Shown: positions 16,740 through 26,315, numbered from the stretch's first letter. The stretch is DNA of 64,000 nt from Roseiarcus sp963813195 (GCA_963813195.1 CAWEYC010000017.1:62001-126000); one strand, 5' to 3'. Numbers and translations: made by a program. The notes: generated by a model from the sequence alone, not told the origin.

Positions 16740-17747
16740 ATGGGGTTCTGGTTGGACATCGCCGCCTTTGCGCTGAAAGCGCTCCTGATCGTCGGTGCGC
16801 TGGGCGGGCTGGCCGCGATCCTGGCGCGCCTGACCCGCACGGACCCAGCGAAGGTCCCGGGCATCAAGGTTCGTTCGCTCAATGAGCGCTACGACTCGAT
16901 GCGCGAGACATTGAACGCGCACATCCTCGATAAAAAGGAACGCCGGGCGCTGGCAAAGGCGCACAAGAAGGAAGCGAAGGCCGCCGCGAAAGCGCGGTCG
17001 TCGGGCAAGCGCATTTATGTTCTCGCGTTCAAGGGTGACGTCCGCGCCAGCGCGGTCAAGCGGCTCGCGAAGGAGATCGACGCGGTTCTGACTGTCGCTC
17101 GGGGCGAACTCGACGAGGTGGTGCTGCGCATCGAGAGCCCCGGCGGCACGGTGACCGGCTACGGGCTCGCCGCCGCGCAGGTGACGCGTCTGCGCGAGCG
17201 CAAGATCACCGTCACCGCGTCGGTCGATCAGGTGGCGGCGAGCGGCGGCTATCTCATGGCCTGCGCCGCCGATCGGATCGTCGCCGCCCCCTTCGCCCTC
17301 GTCGGCAGCATCGGCGTCGTCGCGCAGGTGCCCAACCTCAATCGCCTTCTCAAGAAGAACGACATCGACTTCGAGGAAATGACCGCGGGAGAATTCAAGC
17401 GCAGCGTTTCCATATTCGGCGAAATCACCCCGGCCGGGCGCGAGCATTTTCGCGGCAAGCTCGTCACCACGCACGACGCGTTCAAATCCTTCGTCCAGCA
17501 ATGCCGTCCGGGCCTCGACATGGCCAAAGTGGCCAATGGCGACGTGTGGCTGGCGAGGGAGGGGCTGGATCTCGGTCTCGTCGACGTCTTGTCGACCGGT
17601 GACGAGATGCTCTTTCGCGCCCGCAGCGAGGCGCGGCTGTTCGAGGTCACGACCGAGGAACGCAAGACCTTGCTGCAACAGATTTTTGGCGGTTTCGGGG
17701 CGGCCGCGCGCTTGGCTCGGGATGCGGTGGCGACCCGGCTCGCTTAG
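16740..17747 (+). CDS. SohB-like inner-membrane S49 peptidase
   Basis: The 335-residue protein has an N-terminal membrane helix (FWLDIAAFALKALLIVGALG), a basic spacer rich in Lys/Ala, and an S49 (SppA/SohB) protease domain. The Ser nucleophile is expected in VDQVAASGGYLMACA and the general-base Lys in TAGEFKRSVS. IESPGGTVTGYGLAA forms the oxyanion region. Such enzymes cut signal peptides or misfolded membrane proteins at the cytoplasmic membrane. I chose the ATG at 16740. An in-frame TTG at 16695 adds 15 residues with no better ribosome site. The length is normal for SohB-type proteins. Confidence 0.88.
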   Translation: MGFWLDIAAFALKALLIVGALGGLAAILARLTRTDPAKVPGIKVRSLNERYDSMRETLNAHILDKKERRALAKAHKKEAKAAAKARSSGKRIYVLAFKGDVRASAVKRLAKEIDAVLTVARGELDEVVLRIESPGGTVTGYGLAAAQVTRLRERKITVTASVDQVAASGGYLMACAADRIVAAPFALVGSIGVVAQVPNLNRLLKKNDIDFEEMTAGEFKRSVSIFGEITPAGREHFRGKLVTTHDAFKSFVQQCRPGLDMAKVANGDVWLAREGLDLGLVDVLSTGDEMLFRARSEARLFEVTTEERKTLLQQIFGGFGAAARLARDAVATRLA

Positions 17748-17783
17748 GGCCAGCCGCCGTTGGCTTGAAATCATCCATCCTGT

Positions 17784-17859
17784 CGTTCCCGTGCAAACGG
17801 GAATCCAGACTTGGCGGCCGGCGCGCATTTTCCCCTGGATTCCCGTTCTCGCGGGAACG
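17784..17859. repeat. REP-like interspersed palindrome
   Basis: CGTTCCCG-tgcaaa-CGGGAATCCAG and its inverse CTGGATTCCCG-ttctcg-CGGGAACG face each other across a 26-bp spacer. This is the common intergenic 'GGGAATCCAG' element of many proteobacteria. The rest of 17748-18057 shows only GC-rich inverted pieces and no gene. Confidence 0.7.
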
Positions 17860-18057
17860 TCCCGGCTGCGGTCAATCGACCAAAGACCACCCCGCTCTCA
17901 GGCGCGTCGCCGGAAGTTCGGAGCCGGGCCGCGAACGGCCGCCCTTTCCGGCGGGCATCCCAAGCCGCGAGCCGCCGGCCGCCCCGCGCGGCACACCCAC
18001 ACATAATTAACAGTCGCGAATTAATACTCCACGGGGCGTAGTGCGGGATAATGCGCG

Positions 18058-20760
18058 ATGACGGCAATTCGAAGGTTGGTGCGGGCGTCGCAATTCGCGG
18101 TAATTGCCGCCATCGCCCTCATAATCGCCGCCCTCGCCTCCGCCGTGATCGCCTTCGCGCTCCGCGAGATGCGCGCGGACGCGATCGACATCGCGAAGGT
18201 TCACGCCGCCGAACTGGCGACGATTCTTTCCGAGGACGTCGCGAGCGCGTCGGCGCAAGTAGATCTCGCCTTACGCACCGCCGCGGACTTTACGGAGACG
18301 ACCGTTCACGGAGAGGCGATAACCGAGGCCGAGGCCGCAGTCATTCGCCGTGGCCTCGTCTCTCTGCGTGGCGCGACAGCGCGCGCGGGCGTGATCGCGG
18401 TGACCGACGCGGCGGGCGACATCCTTGCTGCGGCGCGCGAGTTGGGCGTTGCGACCAACAATATCAGCGATCGCGACTATTTCACGGCGCTGCGGGACGA
18501 TCGCGTCCAAGGCCTATTCGTCAGCAGACCGCTCATCAGCAAATCGACCGGAGCCTGGACGATTTTCTTCGCTCGTCGGATCGAGGCGCCGGGCGGTCGC
18601 TTTCTCGGCGTCGCCTTCGTCGGCGTCGAGCCCGCCAAGCTGTTTCGAAGCCATCCGGAAATGACGGGGGTCGGCACGACCGCCTTTTCTCTGTTCTACA
18701 AGGACGCCACGGTCGCGATGCGGGAGCCGGACCCCGGCAATGTCGTCGGCAAGCCGATACCCTCCGGCGGCCAGTGGCGAGCCGTCGCCGCGCGAGGCGG
18801 CGGATTGTATCACTCCGCCGGCGTTCTCGATTCCTACCCGAAATACGTCGCGGTGCGGCCCGTCGTCGGTTACCCGCTTTTCGTCAACGTCGCGATCTCC
18901 GACGAGGCCGCGCTCGCCAAGTGGCGAACGCGCATGATCACGATCATCAGCGGCGGCGCCATCGCCCTCGCGCTGGTCGTCGCGCTGCTCGTCGCGCAAC
19001 TCAGGCTCGCCGGACGCTTGTCGCGCTCCCACATCCGCTCTTGGCGGCGGGGCAACCGGCTGGCTGCGAAGTCGAAGGAGCTTTCGAACACGCGCAAACG
19101 GTTCGGCCTGACGCTCGACTATATCTCGCAAGGCATGGCGATTTTCGATGCGAACGAGAAACTCGTCGTCGCGAACCATTGCTACGCCGAGCTTTACGGA
19201 TTGCGGCCGGAGCAACTGCGCGCCGGCATGGACATACGTGAAATATTTGCGCTGCGCATCGCCAATGGCGCCTATTGTCGGGAAACCCCTGAGGATTATC
19301 TCGATATTCTGAGCGAGCCGTACAGCGCCGAGCGCCTGGACCACCTGCAGAACGGGCGCATCATCCTCGTTCGCGAGAACGAGACCGATGACGGCGGCTG
19401 GGTGGCCGTCCACGAGGACGTCACCGACCGCACGCGCGCCGCGAAGGCGCTGGCGCATACGGCGCGGTACGATAGTTTGACCCAGCTTCCCAACCGCCAG
19501 GCGTTCAAGGCGCATCTCACGGCTCGCCTCGAGCGCGCCGACGGCAAGCGCTTCGCCATTCTCCTGGTCGACATCGACGGCTTCAAGGAAGTGAACGAGA
19601 TGTATGGACACGAAGTCGGCGACGACGTGCTCATCGAGGTCGCCAGACGCCTTTCCGGGGAAGCCGAGGGGTGTTTCGTCGCCCGCCTCGGCGGCGACGA
19701 ATTCGTAGCGGTGGCGGCGGGCGAGCGCCTCGACGGGGACGGCGCGACCGGTCTGGCGGAGCGCTTGATCGCGGCGGTTCAACAACCGATCGCCATCGGC
19801 GGCCGGCTCATATCGCTGGGCCTCGGCATCGGCGTCAACTTGGTCGAGGCAGGCGAGGGCGACTTCACGCGCGTCATGCGACGGGCCGATCTCGCGCTCG
19901 ACGCCGCCAAGAGTGGCGGCCGCAATCGCGCCAAGCGCTTCGACGAGGATATGGAACGTCGGTTCAGCGAGCGCGCCCTGCTGGCGCAAGATCTTCGCGA
20001 GGCGATGGAGCAGGGCCAATTGGAGGTCCACTATCAACCAATCGTACACGCCGCCGATCGCCGCGTCGTCTGTTTGGAAGCGCTGGCGCGCTGGCGCCAT
20101 CCGATCCACGGCATGATTTCCCCGGCGACTTTCATCCGGATCGCCGAGGAGACCGGGTTGATCGTCGCGCTCGGAAACTGGGTCCTCCGCCGCGCCTGCG
20201 CCGACGCCGCCACCTGGCAACCGGGCATCGTCGTGGCGGTGAACGTCTCGTCGCTGCAGATCGAACGGCCGGACTTCGTCGAAACGATTGTCGACGCCGT
20301 CGAGAGCATCCAGCTCGCGCCGCACCGGCTGCAGATCGAAATCACCGAATCGATCCTGCTGCGCAACAACGAGGCGACGAACCGCGCCTTGGAGCGGCTA
20401 CGCGCCTTCGGCGTCACCATCGCGCTCGACGATTTCGGCACGGGCTGCGCCTCGCTCGCCTATCTCAAGAACTTCCCGGTCGACAAGGTCAAGATCGACA
20501 AGTCCTTCGTCGACGGCATCTGCCTGGACAGAGCGTCGATCGCGATCGTCGCCGCGATTGTCGCGCTGGCGCGCGGCCTCGGCATCCAAACGACTGCCGA
20601 GGGCGTCGAGACCTACGGCCAGTACGAGGCGCTGCGCGCGATCGGGGTCACCACAATTCAGGGTTATTTGTTCGGCAAACCCAAGGCGATCGGCCCAAGC
20701 GATCCCGCCGTCTCGGGCGCGGAAGCGCCCATGTCGGCGGGCGGGATTCGGGCGGCCTGA
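18058..20760 (+). CDS. membrane sensor with GGDEF and EAL domains (c-di-GMP turnover)
   Basis: The 900-residue protein begins with a membrane helix (residues 12-35), an extracytoplasmic Cache-like sensor (about 36-300) and a second helix (about 305-325). A PAS-type segment follows (SNTRKRFGLTLDYISQGMAI), then a GGDEF domain with intact RLGGDEFVAV. Last is an EAL domain with LEALARWRHP, VAVNVSS, EITES, DDFGTG and KIDKSFV. Both catalytic sites look complete, so the protein could both make and degrade cyclic di-GMP, with the sensor setting the balance. It stands alone. The ribosome site is weak (GGGATAA), and the start is the first ATG before the membrane helix. Confidence 0.92.
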   Translation: MTAIRRLVRASQFAVIAAIALIIAALASAVIAFALREMRADAIDIAKVHAAELATILSEDVASASAQVDLALRTAADFTETTVHGEAITEAEAAVIRRGLVSLRGATARAGVIAVTDAAGDILAAARELGVATNNISDRDYFTALRDDRVQGLFVSRPLISKSTGAWTIFFARRIEAPGGRFLGVAFVGVEPAKLFRSHPEMTGVGTTAFSLFYKDATVAMREPDPGNVVGKPIPSGGQWRAVAARGGGLYHSAGVLDSYPKYVAVRPVVGYPLFVNVAISDEAALAKWRTRMITIISGGAIALALVVALLVAQLRLAGRLSRSHIRSWRRGNRLAAKSKELSNTRKRFGLTLDYISQGMAIFDANEKLVVANHCYAELYGLRPEQLRAGMDIREIFALRIANGAYCRETPEDYLDILSEPYSAERLDHLQNGRIILVRENETDDGGWVAVHEDVTDRTRAAKALAHTARYDSLTQLPNRQAFKAHLTARLERADGKRFAILLVDIDGFKEVNEMYGHEVGDDVLIEVARRLSGEAEGCFVARLGGDEFVAVAAGERLDGDGATGLAERLIAAVQQPIAIGGRLISLGLGIGVNLVEAGEGDFTRVMRRADLALDAAKSGGRNRAKRFDEDMERRFSERALLAQDLREAMEQGQLEVHYQPIVHAADRRVVCLEALARWRHPIHGMISPATFIRIAEETGLIVALGNWVLRRACADAATWQPGIVVAVNVSSLQIERPDFVETIVDAVESIQLAPHRLQIEITESILLRNNEATNRALERLRAFGVTIALDDFGTGCASLAYLKNFPVDKVKIDKSFVDGICLDRASIAIVAAIVALARGLGIQTTAEGVETYGQYEALRAIGVTTIQGYLFGKPKAIGPSDPAVSGAEAPMSAGGIRAA

Positions 20761-20895
20761 TCGGATCGCGGGCCGTGTTTCCTGGTTGCCGTCCAATGAG
20801 CCGCAGCCCCCAGATCCATCGCGTGGCCCGGCCGTCTGCACGAAGCGGGCCGCCGCCGGAACACGAGGAGGACCCCAGGGCGGCCGCAACTCAGA

Positions 20896-21195
20896 TCACT
20901 TCTGCGCCATGACGGCGTCGAGCCCGACCCTGACCTCTTCGGCGTTCATGACTGGGGTGAAGTGCAGATCGGCCCCCAATTCCGTGAACCACCTCTCCGC
21001 CAGCGGCGGCATTTGGCTGGAGTTTTTCATGTCAAAAACAAAAAATGCGGTCCGCTCGCCGTTGTCGACGGTGAAATAGGCCGCCTCCGGTTTCGCTTGC
21101 TCCATGAAAGCGCCGATCACCGCGGGTAGAGTTCCGTTCCTGACGGCCTCGTTGCCTTTGGCGGTATTCGTTCCGACGCGCAACATCATACGCAT
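20896..21195 (-). CDS. small conserved cytosolic protein of unknown function
   Basis: The 99-residue protein starts at an ATG after GGGAGGACAAC. It reads as a compact alpha/beta domain (AAYFTVDNGERTAFFVFDMKN; PLAERWFTELGADLHFTPVM) of the ferredoxin-like size class. No signal peptide, cysteine or metal motif is visible. Similar short proteins are widespread in actinobacteria and alphaproteobacteria without known role. It converges on the GGDEF-EAL gene. Confidence 0.7.
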   Translation of the reverse strand: MRMMLRVGTNTAKGNEAVRNGTLPAVIGAFMEQAKPEAAYFTVDNGERTAFFVFDMKNSSQMPPLAERWFTELGADLHFTPVMNAEEVRVGLDAVMAQK

Positions 21196-21491
21196 GTTGT
21201 CCTCCCGTCATCGCCGGGGATCGTAAGTCCCACCCCGCAGCAGACAGCAGAGTTTCGCTCCGAATACAAGGACGCTCGCGAAAAGAGCGAAATGACTATT
21301 TGATTTTGTGCAGCTTCAGTCGTCCGCCGGCGCCGACGCGCCCGGAACTATTGGGCTTCCAACGATCGCGACGCGCGACGGGAAGGGGAGTTGTCCGCCG
21401 ACATCACGGCCGCCGCGCTTGTCTCGTCCGGCCGCCCCTGCTATCCCCCGCGCAACCCTATTTTCCCCCGCCTTCCCGAGGACGTTTCGCC

Positions 21492-23147
21492 ATGGCCGCG
21501 CGCCAATTCATCTACCACATGCAAGGCCTGAACAAGACGTGGCCGGGCGGCAAGAAGGTGCTGGAAAACATCCACTTGTCGTTTTACCCCGACGCCAAGA
21601 TCGGCGTGCTCGGCGTCAACGGCTCGGGTAAGTCGACGCTGCTGCGCATCATGGCGGGACTCGACACTGAATTCACCGGCGAGGGCTTCATCGCCGAGGG
21701 CGCGCGCGTCGGCTATTTGCCGCAGGAGCCGCATCTCGACCCCGACCTCGGCGTGCGCGGCAACGTGATGCTCGGCGTCAAGGAGAAGCAGGCGATCCTC
21801 GACCGCTACAACGAACTCGCGATGAATTATTCCGACGAGACCGCGGACGAGATGACCCGTCTGCAGGACGAGATCGAGGCGCAGGGCCTGTGGGATCTCG
21901 ACAGCCAGGTCGAACAGGCGATGGAGGCGCTCGGGTGCCCGCCCGACGAGGCCGACGTCGACACCCTGTCGGGCGGCGAGCGCCGCCGCATCGCGCTGTG
22001 CCGGCTGCTGCTGGAAAAGCCCGACATGCTGCTGCTCGACGAACCGACCAACCATCTCGACGCCGAGACGGTGAACTGGCTCGAAGGGCACCTGCGCAAC
22101 TACCCCGGCGCGATTCTGATCGTCACCCACGACCGTTATTTCCTCGACAATGTGACCGGCTGGATCCTCGAACTCGATCGCGGCCGCGGCATCCCCTACG
22201 AGGGCAATTATTCCGCCTGGCTGAAGCAGAAGCACAAGCGACTGGAACAGGAGAGCCGCGAGGAAGTGGCGCGCATGCGCGCCCTGGCGGAGGAAAGTGA
22301 GTGGATCGCGGCTTCGCCCAAGGCCCGCCAGACCAAATCCAAGGCCCGCATCGCCGCTTACGAGGAACTCGTCAAAAAGCAGAACGACAAGGCGCCGACC
22401 ACGGCGCAGATCGTCATCCCGGTCGCCGAACGGCTGGGCAACAACGTCATCGACTTCGACAATCTGTCGAAGGGCTTCGGCGACACGCTCCTGATCGACA
22501 AGCTCTCCTTCAAACTGCCGCCCGGCGGCATCGTCGGCGTGATCGGGCCCAACGGCGCCGGCAAGACGACGCTGTTCCGCATGATCACCGGCCAGGAGCA
22601 GCCTGATTCGGGTTCGATCAAGATCGGCGAATCCGTCGCCCTCGGCTATGTCGACCAATCGCGCGACGCGCTCGAGGACAAGAAGACGGTCTGGGAGGAA
22701 ATCTCGGGCGGCTACGACATCCTCTATCTCGGCAAGCGCGAGATCAATTCACGCGCCTATTGCGGCGCGTTCAACTTCAAGGGCGCCGACCAGCAGAAGA
22801 AGGTCGGCATGCTCTCGGGCGGCGAGCGCAATCGCGTGCATTTGGCCAAAATGCTCAAGAGCGGCGCCAACCTCCTGCTGCTCGACGAGCCGACAAACGA
22901 TCTCGACGTCGACACGCTTCGCGCACTCGAAGAGGCGCTGCTCGACTTCGCCGGCTGTGCGGTCATCATCAGCCACGATCGCTTCTTCCTCGACCGCATC
23001 GCCACCCACATGCTCGCCTTCGAGGGCGATTCCCATGTCGAGTGGTTCGAGGGGAATTTCGCCGACTACGAAGAAGACAAGAAGCGGCGCCTGGGGATCG
23101 ACAGCGTCATCCCGCACCGGTTGAAGTACAAGAAATTTTCGAGGTAG
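21492..23147 (+). CDS. ettA: energy-dependent translational throttle protein EttA (ABC-F)
   Basis: The 551-residue cytosolic protein has two ABC ATPase domains and no membrane part. Domain 1 has Walker A GVNGSGKST and signature LSGGERRRIALCRLL. Domain 2 has GPNGAGKTTLFRM and LSGGERNRVHLAKML. Both Walker B motifs read LLLLDEPTN. It begins AARQFIYHMQGLNKTWPGGK, which is typical for EttA (about 555 residues). EttA binds the ribosomal E site and gates the first peptide bonds according to ADP/ATP. The ATG at 21492 is preceded by CGAGGACG. Upstream codons of the same frame are non-coding in character. The 296 bp before it contain no other gene. Confidence 0.93.
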   Translation: MAARQFIYHMQGLNKTWPGGKKVLENIHLSFYPDAKIGVLGVNGSGKSTLLRIMAGLDTEFTGEGFIAEGARVGYLPQEPHLDPDLGVRGNVMLGVKEKQAILDRYNELAMNYSDETADEMTRLQDEIEAQGLWDLDSQVEQAMEALGCPPDEADVDTLSGGERRRIALCRLLLEKPDMLLLDEPTNHLDAETVNWLEGHLRNYPGAILIVTHDRYFLDNVTGWILELDRGRGIPYEGNYSAWLKQKHKRLEQESREEVARMRALAEESEWIAASPKARQTKSKARIAAYEELVKKQNDKAPTTAQIVIPVAERLGNNVIDFDNLSKGFGDTLLIDKLSFKLPPGGIVGVIGPNGAGKTTLFRMITGQEQPDSGSIKIGESVALGYVDQSRDALEDKKTVWEEISGGYDILYLGKREINSRAYCGAFNFKGADQQKKVGMLSGGERNRVHLAKMLKSGANLLLLDEPTNDLDVDTLRALEEALLDFAGCAVIISHDRFFLDRIATHMLAFEGDSHVEWFEGNFADYEEDKKRRLGIDSVIPHRLKYKKFSR

Positions 23148-23227
23148 CGGTCATTTGCTTTCCGAAAAGCAGAAGACGTGATAGGCTTCTTGCTTCGGTC
23201 CGGTGTGGCGGCGAGCCCTGTTTGTTC

Positions 23228-23251
23228 CCTCTCCCCGCGCGTGGGGAGAGG
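23228..23251. terminator. hairpin between convergent genes
   Basis: CCTCTCCCC and GGGGAGAGG pair around a six-base loop (gcgcgt). This is a common intergenic palindrome of alphaproteobacteria. It lies between convergent ettA and the membrane-protein gene and may stop transcription from both sides, although no T-run follows. Confidence 0.45.
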
Positions 23252-23369
23252 CCGGGCGAGCGGCGAGGCAAGTGGCTGCGGGCATCGCCAAAATGGAGCG
23301 GCGCGGCGGAAAATCGCCCCGTAGCGCATTGAAATCGTTGACTCGCACCGGAAAATTGCGCCGCAACCG

Positions 23370-24836
23370 TCAATTCCCGGGCGGCGCGTCCGCATCGCGC
23401 ACATGCACTACGGCGAACCGATCGGCATAGAGCCGGCGCCAGCCTGGCTCCCGGTCCATCAGCGCGACGACGGGCGCGCCGGGCGGGAAGATCGTCCAGG
23501 CGATCGCGTCGCGCTGCAGGGTCGCGTTTAGAGCGTCCGCGTCGCCGCCGGCGATGCGACCGTAGAGCTCGAGGAAGGCATCGCCATACATGTCGGCGCG
23601 GCCGTCGATGAACGGCCGGACCCCGGCCCAAATGAGATAGCCGCCGAAGCCGTAGGCGTTGAGCGCCGGCCTGTCGCGCAAGGGGCCGGGGACGGCCCCA
23701 ACCGCCGCGATCGGGGCCGTGGCCGCGTCGGCGCGCGCAATCGGCAAAGCGAGGCGGACGCCGGAGAGGGTGAGCGCAATCGCGGCCGCGGCGAGCAGCG
23801 GCCCGCGTGGGAGGCGTCGCGCGGGCGCCGCCGCCGCGGCCCCGAGAGCGCAGGCGATCGGCTCAGCGAGCAGCATCGGCGCGAGGATCGCGAGCAGGGT
23901 CTCGTGGCGCGAATGCTGCAGCGACATATGGATCAGCCCGACCAGGATCGCCGTGCGCGCCAGGGGGACCTTTATGGGCCGCGTAAGGGCCAACGCGAGC
24001 AGCGCGAGCAACGCGATCTCCATCGGCCCGGGATGGGCGAAGTTCTCCGGCCGCCATTCCCCGATATCGGCGAGATGGGCGATGCCGACGAGCCGGAGCG
24101 GAAACAGCAACCCCTCGACGCCGAACGGCGTCAGCAACGCCGCCCCGAGGCTCAGAAGGGCGAAGAGTCCCCAGTCCCTGACAACGGCGAGCCGGCCCTC
24201 GCGCGGCGCGGCCAGCCACGCCTCGAGCGCGAACGGCGCGATCAGCGCAAGCCCGAAGGCGAAGCCGCCGTGCAAATTGGCCCACAGCGTCATCAAAGCG
24301 GCGAGCCAAAGGGAAGGCGCCCGCGCCCGCTCGCGCGCCGCCAGCAAGCCGCAGGTCCACACAGCGAGGACGGGCAAAGCGAGGATATGCGGGCGGGCGA
24401 GCAGGCCCGGCGCGATGAGGCTGGCGCCGAGCGCCGCGACGACGAGGAGGGCGATGCCCGTCAGATCCCGCGCCGCCCGGTTCGCCATGATGAAAGTCGC
24501 CAGGCCTGCCGCCGCGCCCGTCAGCAGCACGACGCCGCTCCAGCCCATGGCGCGGAAAACGACCGCGAAGAGAACTTCGCTGAACCATTCGTGCGCCGTC
24601 CATGGCGCGCCAGGAAAAGTGAAGGAGAAGGGGTCGGCGCGGGGAACCGCGCCGTGCTGAAGAATCCATTCCCCGGTCGCCAGATGCGACCAGGTGTCGC
24701 CGTCGTTGAGCACTGCTGGCGAAAAGGCGGCGAGCGCGAACATGGCGAGCCCGAGCAGCAACGGCGTCGCCTCGACGGGGCGGGCAGCGCCGCGCGCCTT
24801 GGCGGCATCGGAGGCGAGCGGAAGCGCGATCGACAT
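23370..24836 (-). CDS. polytopic membrane protein, GT-C-like architecture
   Basis: The 488-residue protein has about ten to eleven hydrophobic segments. A large N-terminal loop contains DGDTWSHLATGEWILQHG and a second loop TAHEWFSEVLFAV. Acidic and His residues in the first loop recall GT-C glycosyltransferases and ArnT/PMT-like proteins, which use lipid-linked sugars. The C-terminal 110 residues form a soluble part (ALNAYGFGGYLIWAGVRPF, DGRADMYGDAFLELYGRI). No donor or acceptor can be named. It is monocistronic and ends the segment before tRNA-Ser. Confidence 0.7.
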   Translation of the reverse strand: MSIALPLASDAAKARGAARPVEATPLLLGLAMFALAAFSPAVLNDGDTWSHLATGEWILQHGAVPRADPFSFTFPGAPWTAHEWFSEVLFAVVFRAMGWSGVVLLTGAAAGLATFIMANRAARDLTGIALLVVAALGASLIAPGLLARPHILALPVLAVWTCGLLAARERARAPSLWLAALMTLWANLHGGFAFGLALIAPFALEAWLAAPREGRLAVVRDWGLFALLSLGAALLTPFGVEGLLFPLRLVGIAHLADIGEWRPENFAHPGPMEIALLALLALALTRPIKVPLARTAILVGLIHMSLQHSRHETLLAILAPMLLAEPIACALGAAAAAPARRLPRGPLLAAAAIALTLSGVRLALPIARADAATAPIAAVGAVPGPLRDRPALNAYGFGGYLIWAGVRPFIDGRADMYGDAFLELYGRIAGGDADALNATLQRDAIAWTIFPPGAPVVALMDREPGWRRLYADRFAVVHVRDADAPPGN

Positions 24837-24935
24837 GCGCGCGAGCTTGCCAGAACTGCGATAATTTCGGGTTAAGCCTGACGGTGCAGAAGGCCCGGCA
24901 ACCCCTGACGCTCCGCTCGTCCGGACAGAAGGGGA

Positions 24936-25029
24936 TGGCGGAGACGGAGGGATTCGAACCCTCGATAGGGCTTTACAACCCTATAACGGTTTAGCAAACC
25001 GCCGCCTTCAGCCTCTCGGCCACATCTCC
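24936..25029 (-). tRNA. tRNA-Ser (anticodon GCT)
   Basis: On the minus strand, the acceptor arm GGAGATG (25029-25023) pairs with CGTCTCC (24946-24940), followed by discriminator G and an encoded CCA (24938-24936). The D arm is GCCGAGAGGC. The anticodon loop is TTTGCTAAA, with GCT reading AGC/AGU serine codons. A long variable arm (ATAGGGTTGTAAAGCCCTAT) is typical of serine tRNAs. The T arm is GAGGGTTCGAATCCCTC. Confidence 0.96.
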
Positions 25030-25036
25030 GCATGCA

Positions 25037-25442
25037 TCACTTGCCGCTGCCGGACATATGCCCGACGGCTTCCGCCATTGCAAGAGCCGCGCTCAGCGCG
25101 CGCGCTGGCCGAAACAGGACCTTGCGCGCTTCCTCGTCGGTGGCGAGGTTGGACTTCGCGCTCCGTGTCGCCGCCGAAGCGCCCTGTCTTGCGCGCAAGG
25201 TATTGCAAAATGGCGCCGGATTCGAACACCGAGATGGGCGCCCCGTCCGGCCCGTTCGGGTCGACTATGGCAGGCATGCGATTGTTTGGCGAGATCGCGA
25301 GAAAGGCCGGCTCGAACTGCGCGCCCGCGCCGATGTCGACCATGTCGAGCGCGTAGGGCAGCGCGCATTCCTCGAGCATGATCGATATTTTCCAGCCGTT
25401 CGGCGTCGGCCAATAATAGAGCTGAACGGGATCGTCGGACAT
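25037..25442 (-). pseudogene. glutathione S-transferase gene with large internal deletion
   Basis: From the ATG at 25442, about 95 residues form a normal thioredoxin-fold GST N-terminal domain: VQLYYWPTPNGWKISIMLEE, the cis-Pro in NRMPAIVDPNG, and FESGAILQYLARKTGRF. The sequence then jumps, in another frame, to NLATDEEARKVLF and ALSAALAMAEAVG followed by a stop at 25039-25037. That tail resembles the last 30 residues of a bacterial GST. The helical C-terminal domain (about 100 residues) is therefore missing and the frame is shifted. The remnant ends eight bases before tRNA-Ser. If read straight on, the first frame would run through the tRNA, which supports pseudogene status. Confidence 0.75.
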
Positions 25443-25752
25443 GACCGCCGCTTCGTCAGATTCGTGTGTTGAGGGGACCATGGTGGCGCTGGATCGACGG
25501 CGGGAAAACACTTTCGCGGCGCTCGCCGCAGGGGACCGCCGCCTGAACGAACTCGATTTTCGGGGGGGTCAAAGCGCCGAGCCGGCATCCGGTTCCGCGC
25601 CGCAGCGGGCAGTCGCTCTGTTCGATGGCTTCAAGTCTCTCGTCGGCGCGCTTCGATGCCGGCGAGTTCCGCTCCGCGAGTAGGCTGATCAGACAGGGCG
25701 AAGACGCCGCACGCCGAATCTGATCAGCCGTTACTCGCCCAAGTGGACCGCG
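25443..25752. other. intergenic stretch, no gene recognised
   Basis: This stretch lies between the GST remnant and the histone-like gene. The open frame on the plus strand has no ribosome site and no recognisable domain. GCCGAGTAACGGCTGATC-like pieces near 25680-25740 form a weak inverted repeat (CTGATCAG at 25684 and again near 25721). Confidence 0.4.
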
Positions 25753-26073
25753 TCAGCTCGCGGCGGGCGTCTCGGTCGGGGCAGCCGGAGTGGGCGCGAC
25801 CTTCTTGCGCTTGACCGGCGCGCGCTTGGCAGTTGCCTTTTTCGCGGCCTTTTTGGCGGCTTTCTTCGGCGCGGCCTTTCTTGCGGCCTTCTTCGGCGCG
25901 GCCTTCCGAGCGCCCTTCTTCACCGCGGCTTTGCGAGTGGCCTTCTTCGCAACGACCTTGCGAGCGCCCTTCTTGGCGGCGGCCTTCTTGGCGGTTTTTT
26001 TGGCGGCGGTTTTCCTTACGGTCTTTCTCGCGGCGGCTTTCGACGCCGACTTCTTAGCAGCAGCTTTCGCCAT
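25753..26073 (-). CDS. histone H1-like Lys/Ala-rich DNA-binding protein
   Basis: The 106-residue protein consists almost entirely of AKKA-type repeats (KKAARKAAPKKAAKKAAKKA) with a Pro/Thr-rich tail. Such bacterial histone H1-like or AlgP-like tails bind DNA non-specifically and compact the nucleoid. The ATG at 26073 follows GAGGGACGCAATACA. An ATG ten codons upstream is less likely. A perfect 16-bp palindrome lies 65 bp upstream and could be its operator. The repeats are made of near-identical codons and may vary in number between strains. Confidence 0.82.
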   Translation of the reverse strand: MAKAAAKKSASKAAARKTVRKTAAKKTAKKAAAKKGARKVVAKKATRKAAVKKGARKAAPKKAARKAAPKKAAKKAAKKATAKRAPVKRKKVAPTPAAPTETPAAS

Positions 26074-26137
26074 TGTATTGCGTCCCTCTGGATCGTTCCC
26101 CACACGCGCGCTCTCTTTGCGCGAAGGAGAAGCATTG

Positions 26138-26153
26138 ACGAAGTTAACTTCGT
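26138..26153. promoter_or_regulatory. perfect 16-bp palindrome upstream of the histone-like gene
   Basis: The sequence ACGAAGTTAACTTCGT is fully self-complementary and lies about 65 bp upstream of the leftward histone H1-like start. It could be a repressor or activator site. On the plus strand it is followed by TTTTC, so a small terminator is an alternative. Confidence 0.4.
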
Positions 26154-26315
26154 TTTCTCGCAGAGCAAGCGATACCTTGACGATTGAGATGGCCTCGCGT
26201 CGCTGTCTATCGAATTATCGCGCGCCGCAACGCCCCTTCGAGAGGCCCGAGAACTGAGGAGAAACGGCGGCGTGCCTGTGGCGGCGTTCGTCTTGCGTCG
26301 ATGCGGCGCTGCCTC

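Noticed and set aside
18051..19241. 396-codon frame overlapping the GGDEF-EAL gene
   Set aside because: It is extremely Arg-rich and overlaps an intact gene with full catalytic motifs in another frame, so it is a shadow.
25008..25511. Single 167-codon frame for the GST gene
   Set aside because: The last 70 codons are not GST-like and the frame runs through tRNA-Ser. The better reading is a deleted, frameshifted gene ending at 25037.
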